NCBI RefSeq assembly: GCF_000688235.1
Contig: NZ_JHYO01000023.1
Coordinates: 1-63,543, forward strand
From: Terasakiella pusilla DSM 6293
GTDB lineage: Bacteria; Pseudomonadota; Alphaproteobacteria; Rhodospirillales; Terasakiellaceae
Reading direction: 5' to 3'
DNA length: 63,543 nt
Shown: positions 1 through 7,871 of the stretch, one piece after another
How the letters are laid out: each line of letters opens with the position of its first letter
How positions within the stretch are numbered: position 1 is the first letter of the stretch
Made by a program: the position numbers and the translations under genes
The notes under the pieces: generated by a model
Told to the model about the DNA's origin: nothing
Database searches by the model: none
Seen by the model: the letters and a program-made list of their open reading frames with translations, nothing else

Positions 1-292
1 CAACTGCCAACGGCTCCAGCTCGTCATCGGTTTCAACCAAAATGCCACGGTCTGCACCCATCGCCAAAGCGGTACGGATGGTTTCCTGACATTTTTTCTC
101 CCCCATAGAAACGACAACAACTTCCGTTGCTGTGCCCGCTTCTTTCAGGCGAATGGCTTCTTCAACAGCGATTTCGTCAAATGGGTTCATGGACATTTTG
201 ACGTTTGCCGTTTCAACTCCCGTGTTGTCCGGCTTTACGCGGACATTCACGTTGTAATCAATTACGCGCTTTACTGCGACGAGGACTTTCAT
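1..292 (-). CDS. etfB: Electron transfer flavoprotein subunit beta, C-terminus cut by window edge
   Basis: The first 97 residues of EtfB are visible. The protein begins [20 protein letters not shown], and the following segment holding [16 protein letters not shown] and the [14 protein letters not shown] stretch is characteristic of the beta subunit. Together with EtfA it carries electrons from acyl-CoA and other flavin dehydrogenases to the ETF:quinone oxidoreductase. Two adjacent ATG codons exist (292 and 295); the second gives the usual MKVLVAVKR start. It lies downstream of the acyl-CoA dehydrogenase and urocanase-like cluster on the same strand, but a strong hairpin in the 107-base gap suggests it may be transcribed separately as ordinary etfBA. 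The 3' part and etfA are outside the window. Confidence 0.93.
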   Translation of the reverse strand, partial: MKVLVAVKRVIDYNVNVRVKPDNTGVETANVKMSMNPFDEIAVEEAIRLKEAGTATEVVVVSMGEKKCQETIRTALAMGADRGILVETDDELEPLAV

Positions 293-333
293 CATCAAAT
301 CTCTTTTTCGCGTGAATGAATAAATAAATCAAA

Positions 334-390
334 CTCCCCCAGTCGAGAGGTGACTGCCGTTGCACTTACAGCCACCTCTCTTCTTGGGAG
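334..390 (-). terminator. Strong stem-loop between the urocanase-like gene and etfB
   Basis: Positions 345-356 (gagaggtgactg) pair with 369-380 (cagccacctctc) with one mismatch, and an outer CTCCC/GGGAG helix (334-341 with 382-390) extends it. On the minus strand the stem is followed by a GTTTGATTTATTTATT stretch rather than a clean U-run. It may be a terminator of the catabolic operon or a processing structure. Confidence 0.5.
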
Positions 391-399
391 ACACCTACA

Positions 400-2040
400 T
401 CAAAGCGCGATGCGCTTGATGTTTTTCTTTTCAATCTCGTCATACGACTCTTCGTAGCCTGCGTCTGCATACCGCATCACGCCAAGCGCCGTATCGTTGG
501 TGATTGAATTTTCAAGACGTTGTGCTGCCGCGTCCGTGCCATCAGCAACAACGGTAATCCCGGCTGAGGTCATATAGCCTGCGTACCCGCCACCACCGGA
601 GTGGATAGCCACCAGATCAGCGCGGGAAGAACAGCTCATCATCGCGTTCAACAAAGGCCAATCAGCAATCGCATCGGACCCGTCTTTCATTTTTTCCGTC
701 ATGATGTTCGGGTGGGCCATGCCGCCTGCGTCCAGATGGTCACGGGTAAAGGCAACCGGACCGGACAGATGACCGGACTTGACCATTTCGTTGACTGCCA
801 AGGCAAGCTCTGTACGTTCGCCATGACCAATCCAGGCGATACGGGCCGGTAGACCTTCAAACGGGACATTTTCACGCGCCAGACGGATCCAGTTTGTTAC
901 ACGATCATTGTCGGCAAAACGTTCCAGCAGGAAGTCGTCGATCTTGCGGATATCTTCTGCATCATTGGACAACGCAATCCAACGGAACGGACCGATCGCG
1001 CGGCAGAACAACGGACGCAAGAAGGCTTCTGTAAAGATCGGAATATCAAACGCGTCTTCCACACCGCCGTCTTTGGCATGCGTGCGGATCAGGTTCCCGT
1101 TATCAAAAACAATCGCGCCCTTTTTCTGGAATTCCAACATCGCGGTGACGTGCTGGACGATACTTTCGCGCCCTTCTTTCATCAGGATGTCTTTGTGATC
1201 CGCGCGCAAGGAACGGGCTTCTTCCAGCGTACGAGTGTGCGGGACGTAGCCATAAACCAGATCGTGGGCAGATGTTTGGTCTGTCACAATATCCGGCACG
1301 ATGCCACGCTTGAGAATCTCTGGATAAATCTCTGCAGCGTTGCCACACAAACCAACAGAAATGGCTTTCTTTTCCTCAACCGCTTTCTGGATCATGGCCA
1401 AGGCTTCGTCGAGATCTTTTGCTTGATATTGCAGGAAACCGATTTCGATGCGTTTTTGGATGCGCACCGGGTCAATTTCAATACAAAGGGTTGCCGCATT
1501 TGCCATGCTGCCTGCCAACGGCTGCGCGCCGCCCATGCCGCCTAAGCCAGCGGTCAGGATAAAGCGACCGGCAAGATTGCTGTCAAAGTGACGTTCCCCG
1601 ATGATGCTGAAAATCTCATAAGTGCCCTGAATAACCCCTTGGGAGCCGATATACTGCCAGTCACCCGCTGTCAGGCCACCCCAGCAAATGAGGTTTTCTT
1701 TTTCCCATTTATAGAAGTTTTCAGACTTCGCCCATTGACCAACGATATTACAGTTTGCCATCACACACAGCGGGGCATCCACGTGGGTTTTCATCACGCC
1801 GATGGGCTTACCGGATTGAACGATGAGTGTTTCGTCTTCTTCCATCGTCTTGAGGGTTTCAACGATGGCGTCATGGGACGGCCAATCACGTGCGGCGCGC
1901 CCAAGGGCTGCGTAAACCACCAGATTTTCCGGGTCTTCGCCAACTGCCAGCACGTTTTCCAACAGGCGCAACAAGGCTTCCTGACGCCAGCCCTTACAAC
2001 GCAGCTCGGTACCGGACGTTACATCAAATGTCTTTTTCAT
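400..2040 (-). CDS. Urocanate hydratase family enzyme, probably thiourocanate-type hydratase
   Basis: A 546-residue protein with urocanase hallmarks: the NAD-binding GLGGMGGAQP segment (about residues 165-174), DQTSAHD (about 254), FCRAIGPFRW (about 345) and the C-terminal DGTDAAAQR and GVMRYADAGY motifs. It departs from histidine-pathway HutU (as I remember that sequence) at two places. The segment that normally reads ARICW is ARIAW, so the cysteine reported as essential in Pseudomonas HutU is Ala402 here. The usual HHGGGVG motif reads HSGGGGYAG. Its neighbours are a DUF917 protein, a carbamoylase and a hydantoinase, not hutH, hutI or hutG. These facts favour a thiourocanate (or S-methyl-thiourocanate) hydratase making thiohydantoin-propionate. 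Family assignment is firm; the substrate is inferred. Confidence 0.85.
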   Translation of the reverse strand: MKKTFDVTSGTELRCKGWRQEALLRLLENVLAVGEDPENLVVYAALGRAARDWPSHDAIVETLKTMEEDETLIVQSGKPIGVMKTHVDAPLCVMANCNIVGQWAKSENFYKWEKENLICWGGLTAGDWQYIGSQGVIQGTYEIFSIIGERHFDSNLAGRFILTAGLGGMGGAQPLAGSMANAATLCIEIDPVRIQKRIEIGFLQYQAKDLDEALAMIQKAVEEKKAISVGLCGNAAEIYPEILKRGIVPDIVTDQTSAHDLVYGYVPHTRTLEEARSLRADHKDILMKEGRESIVQHVTAMLEFQKKGAIVFDNGNLIRTHAKDGGVEDAFDIPIFTEAFLRPLFCRAIGPFRWIALSNDAEDIRKIDDFLLERFADNDRVTNWIRLARENVPFEGLPARIAWIGHGERTELALAVNEMVKSGHLSGPVAFTRDHLDAGGMAHPNIMTEKMKDGSDAIADWPLLNAMMSCSSRADLVAIHSGGGGYAGYMTSAGITVVADGTDAAAQRLENSITNDTALGVMRYADAGYEESYDEIEKKNIKRIAL

Positions 2041-2061
2041 TTTTAACTCACTTACTTACTT

Positions 2062-3153
2062 TTATTTCGCCAAGGCATAGTCGGACAGGTTGATGCCCAT
2101 GGTGGCTTCAACGGACGGATAGACGGCTGGATCAATCACAGACGAACTCAGCGGAATTTGATCTTTTGAAACGTGCAGCACATGAATGGTCATGCCTTCT
2201 TCCACTTCCCCGACACTTAAGGGGAAACCGTCCGGGTTCAGGGTCGTGATCACATCAGGATAGGTCGCCTGACGCTGACCGCCCGGTCCGTCCACCGCCA
2301 TATATTCGTTCATGACGTGCAGGACATGATCGCCCTTTTCGTTGGTGACCGTGATGGTGCCCACGTCAAATGCTTCGGAGGTATAGACCACGGATTTATC
2401 CGTGACTTTACCTTCCACTAGAATGTAACCTTTGGTGGTTTTGCAGATCGCATCGATAACCGCAGAACCGCCTTTAGGTTCCGCATCCGTGATCGCTTCG
2501 CCTAATGCCAAGGCCATGGAAATCCCGCCCAGTGCCGCATTTTCACGCACATAGGATGCTTTCAAGGGGTTGCGGCAAGAGGCGATAAAGCCGCCGGACA
2601 TATCAGATGCTGTGCGCAAAATCGGGGAGACTTTCGCCGTTGCGCCTTCTACCACCAACTCGATGTAAGAATTGTTTTTGCGGTTGCCGCCAACAGCGGT
2701 CTGGATCATTGGTTCCGTGCTGTTGGCCATACCGATAGAGCCCATATCGCCTGTCGGGTGGGCGCGCAGATCACCAACCGCATCAATCACTTTTGTACCC
2801 AAGATTGCAGACGGCAACCAAGCATTTAGCGTGGAGGATTTACCGTTTTGCCCCACCATCAGGCCATAAACCGGCGCGCCGAGGCGGTCTTGCAGCAAAC
2901 GAACGGCGTTTACATAGTCAATCCCCAACATTTCCCACTCGGTTGTTCCGGCGGGCGCACCGATTGCGGCAGCTGTGGCAATCCATGCATCGTCTTCGAC
3001 TTCGTCCATGCTGACCAGTTCGGGCTGTCCGGCATTGACTGCTGCGGTGCCCAGCATACGACCATGATCGGCCCAGCCACCGCCACCTGCGGCATAAATT
3101 GATCCACCTTTGATGGCAAATTCAACGTCTTCAAGGGTTAGAATACGACCCAT
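2062..3153 (-). CDS. DUF917 / S-methyl-thiohydantoin desulfurase family protein
   Basis: A 363-residue protein of the DUF917 family, whose N-terminal domain is now named after S-methyl-thiohydantoin desulfurase. The glycine-rich SIYAAGGGGWADHG near residue 17 and the GDMGSIGMANSTEP region near 140 are typical. In bacterial ergothioneine catabolism the corresponding step replaces the C2 sulfur of the thiohydantoin-propionate ring by oxygen, giving hydantoin-5-propionate. The gene sits 21 bases upstream of the urocanase-like gene, matching consecutive reactions. DUF917 proteins also occur next to hydantoinases of other pathways, so the exact ring substrate is inferred from the urocanase and carbamoylase neighbours. 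Confidence 0.8.
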   Translation of the reverse strand: MGRILTLEDVEFAIKGGSIYAAGGGGWADHGRMLGTAAVNAGQPELVSMDEVEDDAWIATAAAIGAPAGTTEWEMLGIDYVNAVRLLQDRLGAPVYGLMVGQNGKSSTLNAWLPSAILGTKVIDAVGDLRAHPTGDMGSIGMANSTEPMIQTAVGGNRKNNSYIELVVEGATAKVSPILRTASDMSGGFIASCRNPLKASYVRENAALGGISMALALGEAITDAEPKGGSAVIDAICKTTKGYILVEGKVTDKSVVYTSEAFDVGTITVTNEKGDHVLHVMNEYMAVDGPGGQRQATYPDVITTLNPDGFPLSVGEVEEGMTIHVLHVSKDQIPLSSSVIDPAVYPSVEATMGINLSDYALAK

Positions 3154-3209
3154 TTACTTACTCCAATTCAAAATCATCTATTCAGTTGTATGGATAAAGA
3201 CGCGCGGAC

Positions 3210-4478
3210 TTAGCGCGCATCCATCTTGCATAAGGTTTCAAACACAACGGCGGTGCCGGCTGCGATCTGTTCGGGTTCCGACCATTCTTCCGGGCAGTGG
3301 CTGCGACCATCTTTACAGGGGACAAACACCATCGCCGTCGGGGCAATGCGCGAGAAAAAGGCCGCATCATGGCCCGCACCAGACGTCATGCGCATAGAGG
3401 TCAGACCCAACTGATCCGACATGTCCTTAACCAGATCGCTTAAGTCGTCATCACATTCAGAATGAAGGGAGTCTGATAGGATTTTCACCTCGCTAACCTC
3501 CACCCCTTGGGCGGTGGCGAGATTGGGCATCACGTCATTAATGAAAGCCAAAAACTCTTCCATCAACACGCGGGTCTGGGCACGCGAGTCAATCACCAAC
3601 TTAACGGTGCTCGGCACCACGTTTGCCGCGTTTGGCTCAACGGTGACTTCCCCCGTTGTCGCAACAAAATAGCCTTCGCCTTTTTTCGCGATCTCTTTGG
3701 CTTTGTCACGGATGCCCGCGATAATTTCCACTGCACCGCTGAGAGCGTCTTTGCGCAGGTCCATCGGCGTAGTCCCGGCATGATCGGGCAGGCCTTTAAC
3801 GGTGATTTCAATCCGCGTGATGCCGACAATCGTGGTCACAACCCCGATATCAAGTCCTGCTGTTTCAAGGACTTTGCCTTGTTCGATATGCAGTTCCAGA
3901 TAGCCTTTGATGTCTTTGCGGCTTTCCTGTTTGATGGCATCAGGCTTGCCGCCCATACGGGTGATGGCGTCACGCAAGCTTTCCTCGTTCGGGCCTTTAT
4001 AGTCCAGCATTTCCGGCTTTAACTGTCCGGTCATGCCGCGCGTCCCGATGCAGGAAAGGCCGTATTCGCTCATTTCCTCTGCCAGACAATCCACGATCTC
4101 AAGGTTATGTTTCAGGCGAATGCCCGCATCTTTTAAGGCACGTGCCACTTCAAGACCTGCGACCACACCTGCAACCCCGTCAAAGCGCCCGCCACCGGGA
4201 ACGGTGTCACTGTGTGAGCCGATCATCAGGGTGCCGCGCTCAGGGTCTGTGCCTTCCAGACGACCGATCAGGTTGCCATTTTCATCCACAAACGTATCCA
4301 GACCGGCTTCTTCAAAGCGTTTGGTCAAATAGTCGCGGCCCTTTAAAAACATCTCGGAGAAAGATCGACGGGTATAAGGGATACCCGGTTCGGTCAATTC
4401 CCCCAACGCCATCAGGTCATCCCACAGGCGTTGCTGGTTTGCAGCCCAGTTGTGGTTTTGTTTTTGTTCATCAGACAT
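3210..4478 (-). CDS. M20-family N-carbamoyl-L-amino-acid hydrolase (putative N-carbamoyl-L-glutamate amidohydrolase)
   Basis: A 422-residue zinc-dependent amidase of the L-carbamoylase/allantoate amidohydrolase branch of M20. Metal-site motifs are all present: GSHSDTVPGGGRFDG (about 107-121), LAEEMSEYG (about 151), ELHIEQG (about 213) and GRSHCPEEW (about 393). The dimerisation-domain motif DHAGTTPMDLR is near 251. Such enzymes release the amino acid, CO2 and ammonia from an N-carbamoyl amino acid. Six bases separate it from the hydantoinase start upstream, so ring opening and decarbamoylation are co-expressed. With the urocanase-like enzyme in the same run, N-carbamoyl-L-glutamate is the expected substrate. 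Ureidoglycolate or beta-ureidopropionate activity cannot be excluded from sequence. Confidence 0.85.
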   Translation of the reverse strand: MSDEQKQNHNWAANQQRLWDDLMALGELTEPGIPYTRRSFSEMFLKGRDYLTKRFEEAGLDTFVDENGNLIGRLEGTDPERGTLMIGSHSDTVPGGGRFDGVAGVVAGLEVARALKDAGIRLKHNLEIVDCLAEEMSEYGLSCIGTRGMTGQLKPEMLDYKGPNEESLRDAITRMGGKPDAIKQESRKDIKGYLELHIEQGKVLETAGLDIGVVTTIVGITRIEITVKGLPDHAGTTPMDLRKDALSGAVEIIAGIRDKAKEIAKKGEGYFVATTGEVTVEPNAANVVPSTVKLVIDSRAQTRVLMEEFLAFINDVMPNLATAQGVEVSEVKILSDSLHSECDDDLSDLVKDMSDQLGLTSMRMTSGAGHDAAFFSRIAPTAMVFVPCKDGRSHCPEEWSEPEQIAAGTAVVFETLCKMDAR

Positions 4479-4484
4479 GAGGTT

Positions 4485-5861
4485 TTACGCCTTTTCAATC
4501 TTGGCGGTGAGCGGGGTAATATAGTCCCCGTTGCCCGGCTCAGCGATCACGTCGCCGTCTTTAAAGACCAGTTCGCCGCGCACATAGGTCGCAACCGGAC
4601 GGTATGGCAGTTCCATCCCTTCATAGGGACTCCAATCCACGACGTTGTGACCGCTTTCGCCTGCCTTGTAGCGATAAGGTGCATGGCGCATCACAACGAT
4701 ATCCGCGTCCTTGCCGATCTCAATCGCGCCTTTGCGGTGAGACAGGCGGAAATGTTCTGCCGGATTTTTCGCCAGCAAACGCGCTGCCCACGTAAAGGGC
4801 AAGCCGCGCTCATGCAGACCTTTCAACAACAGGCCATAGAGCACTTCCAGACCCGGTACACCGGAGGAGTTTTTGAGCATGTTCGGGTCTGTCTTGCGAT
4901 TTTCTGACCAGCTAACGTGATCGGTGGAGACCAAAGTCACATTGCCTGCTGCCAGATGCGCCCAGAGCTTCTCCACTTCCGCTTTCGGGCGGATCGGCGG
5001 GTTGATCTTGGCTTTACCGCCCAGCTTGGCGACATGGTCTTCTTCATTCAGCGTCAAATAGTGAACACAGGCTTCAATGGTCGTATCAAACCCTTGCTGG
5101 CGATAGGCCGCGCACATGTCATAGCCCCGCCCGACCGAACAATGCACCACATGGGCCGAACATCCGGTTGCGGCACCGATTTCATAAATCTCCGCCATTG
5201 CCAGTGTTTCTGTGATCGCCGGACGGCTAAGGCCGTGGGCTGTGTAATCCGTAATGCCCTGCGCCTGAATTTGACCGGACATATGGGTAACCATCTCGTG
5301 ATTTTCGTTATGGACACCAGCGGCTAAGCCAAATTTTGCGATCTCGGCAAAACATTCGTACATGGTGTGCGGCGGGATGCGGGGGAAGCGTTCAGGGTGC
5401 GTCCCAAAGGTAGAGAATTTAAAGGAACAGGCGCCCGCCTCGACCATTTCCTGCACTTTGGCCGCGCCTTCTTCGGGGTGGCAGGTGCCGTACAGGGCAA
5501 AATCCACGCGACATTCGCGCTTGGCTTCTTCCGCTTTCAAGCTCAGGCGTTCAGCATTGCAAATCAGATCGCCATCGTCATAGGGCATATCAACGATGGT
5601 TGTGACACCACCTGCTGCGGCAGAACGGGTGGACCAGGCAAAGCCTTCTTGATCTTTTTGGCTACGGCTATGGACCTGTGCGTCAATGGCACCCGGCAAA
5701 ATGTAATCGTTTTTATAATTGATCGTCTGTTTGGCTTTGGGGGCATCACCAGAACCGATGGCGACAATGCGCCCACCAATCAGGGCAACATAGCCGTCTT
5801 CAATCACACGATCCGTCAGAACAACCTTTCCGATTAAGACGAGTTCACATTCAGCTAACAT
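4485..5861 (-). CDS. Cyclic amidohydrolase, dihydroorotase/hydantoinase type (putative hydantoin-5-propionate amidohydrolase)
   Basis: A 458-residue amidohydrolase-superfamily protein. Visible metal-site elements are the carboxylated-lysine segment ACSFKFSTFG (about 143-152), VHNENHE (about 184), SAHVVHCSV (about 234) and STDHVSWSENR (about 309). The first metal motif, usually HxH, reads DAQVHSR, so the first histidine is Gln; some dihydroorotases also carry QVH. The enzyme would open a hydantoin ring to an N-carbamoyl amino acid, the substrate of the M20 carbamoylase just downstream. It is the first gene of the four-gene hydantoinase-to-urocanase block and is preceded by a 128-base gap that probably holds its promoter. 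Hydantoin-propionate specificity is inferred from context. Confidence 0.82.
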   Translation of the reverse strand: MLAECELVLIGKVVLTDRVIEDGYVALIGGRIVAIGSGDAPKAKQTINYKNDYILPGAIDAQVHSRSQKDQEGFAWSTRSAAAGGVTTIVDMPYDDGDLICNAERLSLKAEEAKRECRVDFALYGTCHPEEGAAKVQEMVEAGACSFKFSTFGTHPERFPRIPPHTMYECFAEIAKFGLAAGVHNENHEMVTHMSGQIQAQGITDYTAHGLSRPAITETLAMAEIYEIGAATGCSAHVVHCSVGRGYDMCAAYRQQGFDTTIEACVHYLTLNEEDHVAKLGGKAKINPPIRPKAEVEKLWAHLAAGNVTLVSTDHVSWSENRKTDPNMLKNSSGVPGLEVLYGLLLKGLHERGLPFTWAARLLAKNPAEHFRLSHRKGAIEIGKDADIVVMRHAPYRYKAGESGHNVVDWSPYEGMELPYRPVATYVRGELVFKDGDVIAEPGNGDYITPLTAKIEKA

Positions 5862-5989
5862 TTACTTCTCCTTGTTGGATTTTGAGTATCATCCACAAGG
5901 TGTATTTCTGTTAACTAGGTTATATTGAACTTACATAGATGTATTTTTGAATTGCTTATCGCCGTCGTTGACGACAGGAGACACAATTT
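5862..5989 (-). promoter_or_regulatory. Promoter/operator region upstream of the hydantoinase operon
   Basis: This 128-base AT-rich gap lies between the end of the tandem LysR gene and the hydantoinase start. It contains TACATAGATGTA at 5932-5943, a near-perfect palindrome with T-N-A symmetry like LysR-type operator half-sites. The LysR-LysR protein encoded immediately upstream is the obvious candidate ligand. No experimental or comparative support is available here. Confidence 0.35.
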
Positions 5990-7843
5990 CTAAGCCGCTG
6001 AAATATCAAGCTTATCGCGCAAAATTGAGATAAAATCGCGTTCCATGACCGTCAATTCGCGCTCGTTGGAATAAGTCATATACGTGTTTCTAAAGATCGA
6101 CATGCCCGATATGGGCGTAAACTTCAAAATCCCCTGTTCAACATATCTTTCCACCGCCGCCAGAGGCAGAATCGTCGCATATTCAGACGTGCGCACCAAA
6201 CCGATGACGGTGGCAAGGGAATTGACCTCCATGGCGATATCCAGATTGACCGCACTGACAAGATCGCCATCAATAATGCGCCTGATCCCAAAGACCGGCG
6301 TGGGCAGGACCAGCTTCACCCCTGCCAGCGCGGAAGCCGGGATATGATCCCCCGTGACGCCCTGATACTCAGGGTGACTGACCAGCCCCAATTCTTCCGC
6401 CCCATTGAGCTTAATGCGACCGCCTTGCACGGGGGCGGTTTCCACCAAGGCCAAATGGACGGTGCCATCCAATATCCAGTCCTGCAACAGATCGTTTGGC
6501 CCTTCCAACACCTGCACATTGACGTTTGGATACATTGACTTCCATTTGCACAAGGTCTTTGCCATCGCCCGCACAATGGGGGAGTCGTTATCGATGATCG
6601 GGATCATGCCAATACGCAGGCGCGATTGTCGTTGTGCAGAAATAGCCACCACATCGCGGCGGATACGTTCGCGCGCCTCATTAATGACATTGACGTAGGA
6701 CGCAAAGATATGCCCTTCGGGTGTAATATCCAATCCACCGCGTTGACGTGAAAACAACTGCACGCCCAAATTCGTCTCCAGCTTTTTGATCTGACTGGAC
6801 AAAGCGGGTTGCGCAACGCGCAAACGTTTGGCGGCAAGCGAGATATTGCGCGCTTCATAGACATAGGTGAAGTAATGAATTTGGCGCAGGGAAATCAGCG
6901 GATTAAAGACGTGGCTTTCTTCCATATTCAGGATACGGCTGGAAAAGGCCTTCACCAGACTTTTTGCGGCCGGATGATCACTGGCGATACGGGCCATTAG
7001 CTGACTAATCAGCGGTGTTTCCAGCTCATAACGATAAAGCTTGCGTTGCCCAAGGCGTGACGACAGCGTGCTTGCCGGGATTAAAAAGGCAAAGGCCTCA
7101 ACCGATTGACAAAGACGCGGGAGGGAGCCGATATCTTCTTCGCTATTACTCGGCACCCCTAGCCCGTTTTCTTTACAGTAATTCAGCGCATCCGCCATCA
7201 GGTTGTCTGGCAGGCGCGGCAAGGTCAGGTCCAGTGCGCGCATATTATCGATGCTTAGGATCGAAAATTCCTGACCCGTCGGGGCGCACAGCATCTCGTT
7301 TGACACCACGACCCATTGATCTTCAAAGATCGGCAGCTCTTCGTAGCCATCTTCAAGGTCGGGGGATTTATATTCGATATGGATGGTCTGGTCTGTTTCA
7401 GACACATTGGTCTGTAAGGTGCGCAACCCTAAGGCCGATTGCAGGCCGAACTGAAAGTTCACGCTAAACAGCACATCCATATACTGGCTTTGCACTTCGC
7501 CAATCGCCGCGCTTAAGGCTTTGCTGAGCCGCCCTAAAAAAAACTTCAGCGACGATGTGATGGTAATTTCGTTGAGCGGAGCGTCTTTGTAATTGGGGAT
7601 ATAAGACTGTGCCGATTCAATCGCCCGCAAGATAATTTCCGCATTGGAATAGAGCCATCGGGCTTCCTTTGTGGGGTGGAAGCCCTGTTGTGTACGATGA
7701 AACAACTTGATGGCCAGCTCTTCTTCCAACAGGTTGAGACTTGTCGAGAGAGTGGAGGGCGCGATCCCAAGTTCCTTTGCCGCGGTTGCATGATTTGGTT
7801 GCTGACATGCAATCAGAAAATAGCAAAGCTGACGCGCCTCCAT
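5990..7843 (-). CDS. Tandem LysR-LysR fusion transcriptional regulator
   Basis: A single 617-residue reading frame holding two complete LysR-type regulators in series; the usual length is about 300. Module 1 starts with a winged helix-turn-helix (residues 1-65, ATAAKELGIAPSTLSTSLNLL), followed by an effector-binding domain to about 300. Module 2 has a second HTH (about 316-380, SLAAKRLRVAQPALSSQIKKL) and a second effector domain to the end. The second module is the more canonical one. There is no stop or frameshift between them. The gene sits inside the minus-strand catabolic cluster, 28 bases after the acyl-CoA dehydrogenase gene and before the hydantoinase operon. A covalent pseudo-dimer regulating the flanking genes is inferred. 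Confidence 0.88.
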   Translation of the reverse strand: MEARQLCYFLIACQQPNHATAAKELGIAPSTLSTSLNLLEEELAIKLFHRTQQGFHPTKEARWLYSNAEIILRAIESAQSYIPNYKDAPLNEITITSSLKFFLGRLSKALSAAIGEVQSQYMDVLFSVNFQFGLQSALGLRTLQTNVSETDQTIHIEYKSPDLEDGYEELPIFEDQWVVVSNEMLCAPTGQEFSILSIDNMRALDLTLPRLPDNLMADALNYCKENGLGVPSNSEEDIGSLPRLCQSVEAFAFLIPASTLSSRLGQRKLYRYELETPLISQLMARIASDHPAAKSLVKAFSSRILNMEESHVFNPLISLRQIHYFTYVYEARNISLAAKRLRVAQPALSSQIKKLETNLGVQLFSRQRGGLDITPEGHIFASYVNVINEARERIRRDVVAISAQRQSRLRIGMIPIIDNDSPIVRAMAKTLCKWKSMYPNVNVQVLEGPNDLLQDWILDGTVHLALVETAPVQGGRIKLNGAEELGLVSHPEYQGVTGDHIPASALAGVKLVLPTPVFGIRRIIDGDLVSAVNLDIAMEVNSLATVIGLVRTSEYATILPLAAVERYVEQGILKFTPISGMSIFRNTYMTYSNERELTVMERDFISILRDKLDISAA

Positions 7844-7871
7844 AATGTCCTACCCATATAAAAAAAGAGTT

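Noticed and set aside
324-334. ATAAATCAAAC near etfB as a member of the phosphonate motif set
   Set aside because: It matches only 11 bases and lies about 30 bases from the etfB start, so it cannot act as the same -35 or upstream operator; treated as chance or background.
400-2040. Reading the urocanase gene plus the N-formylglutamate amidohydrolase gene (54984-55778) as a histidine-utilisation pathway
   Set aside because: The two are more than 50 kb apart in unrelated operons, hutH and hutI are absent, and the urocanase lacks canonical active-site features.
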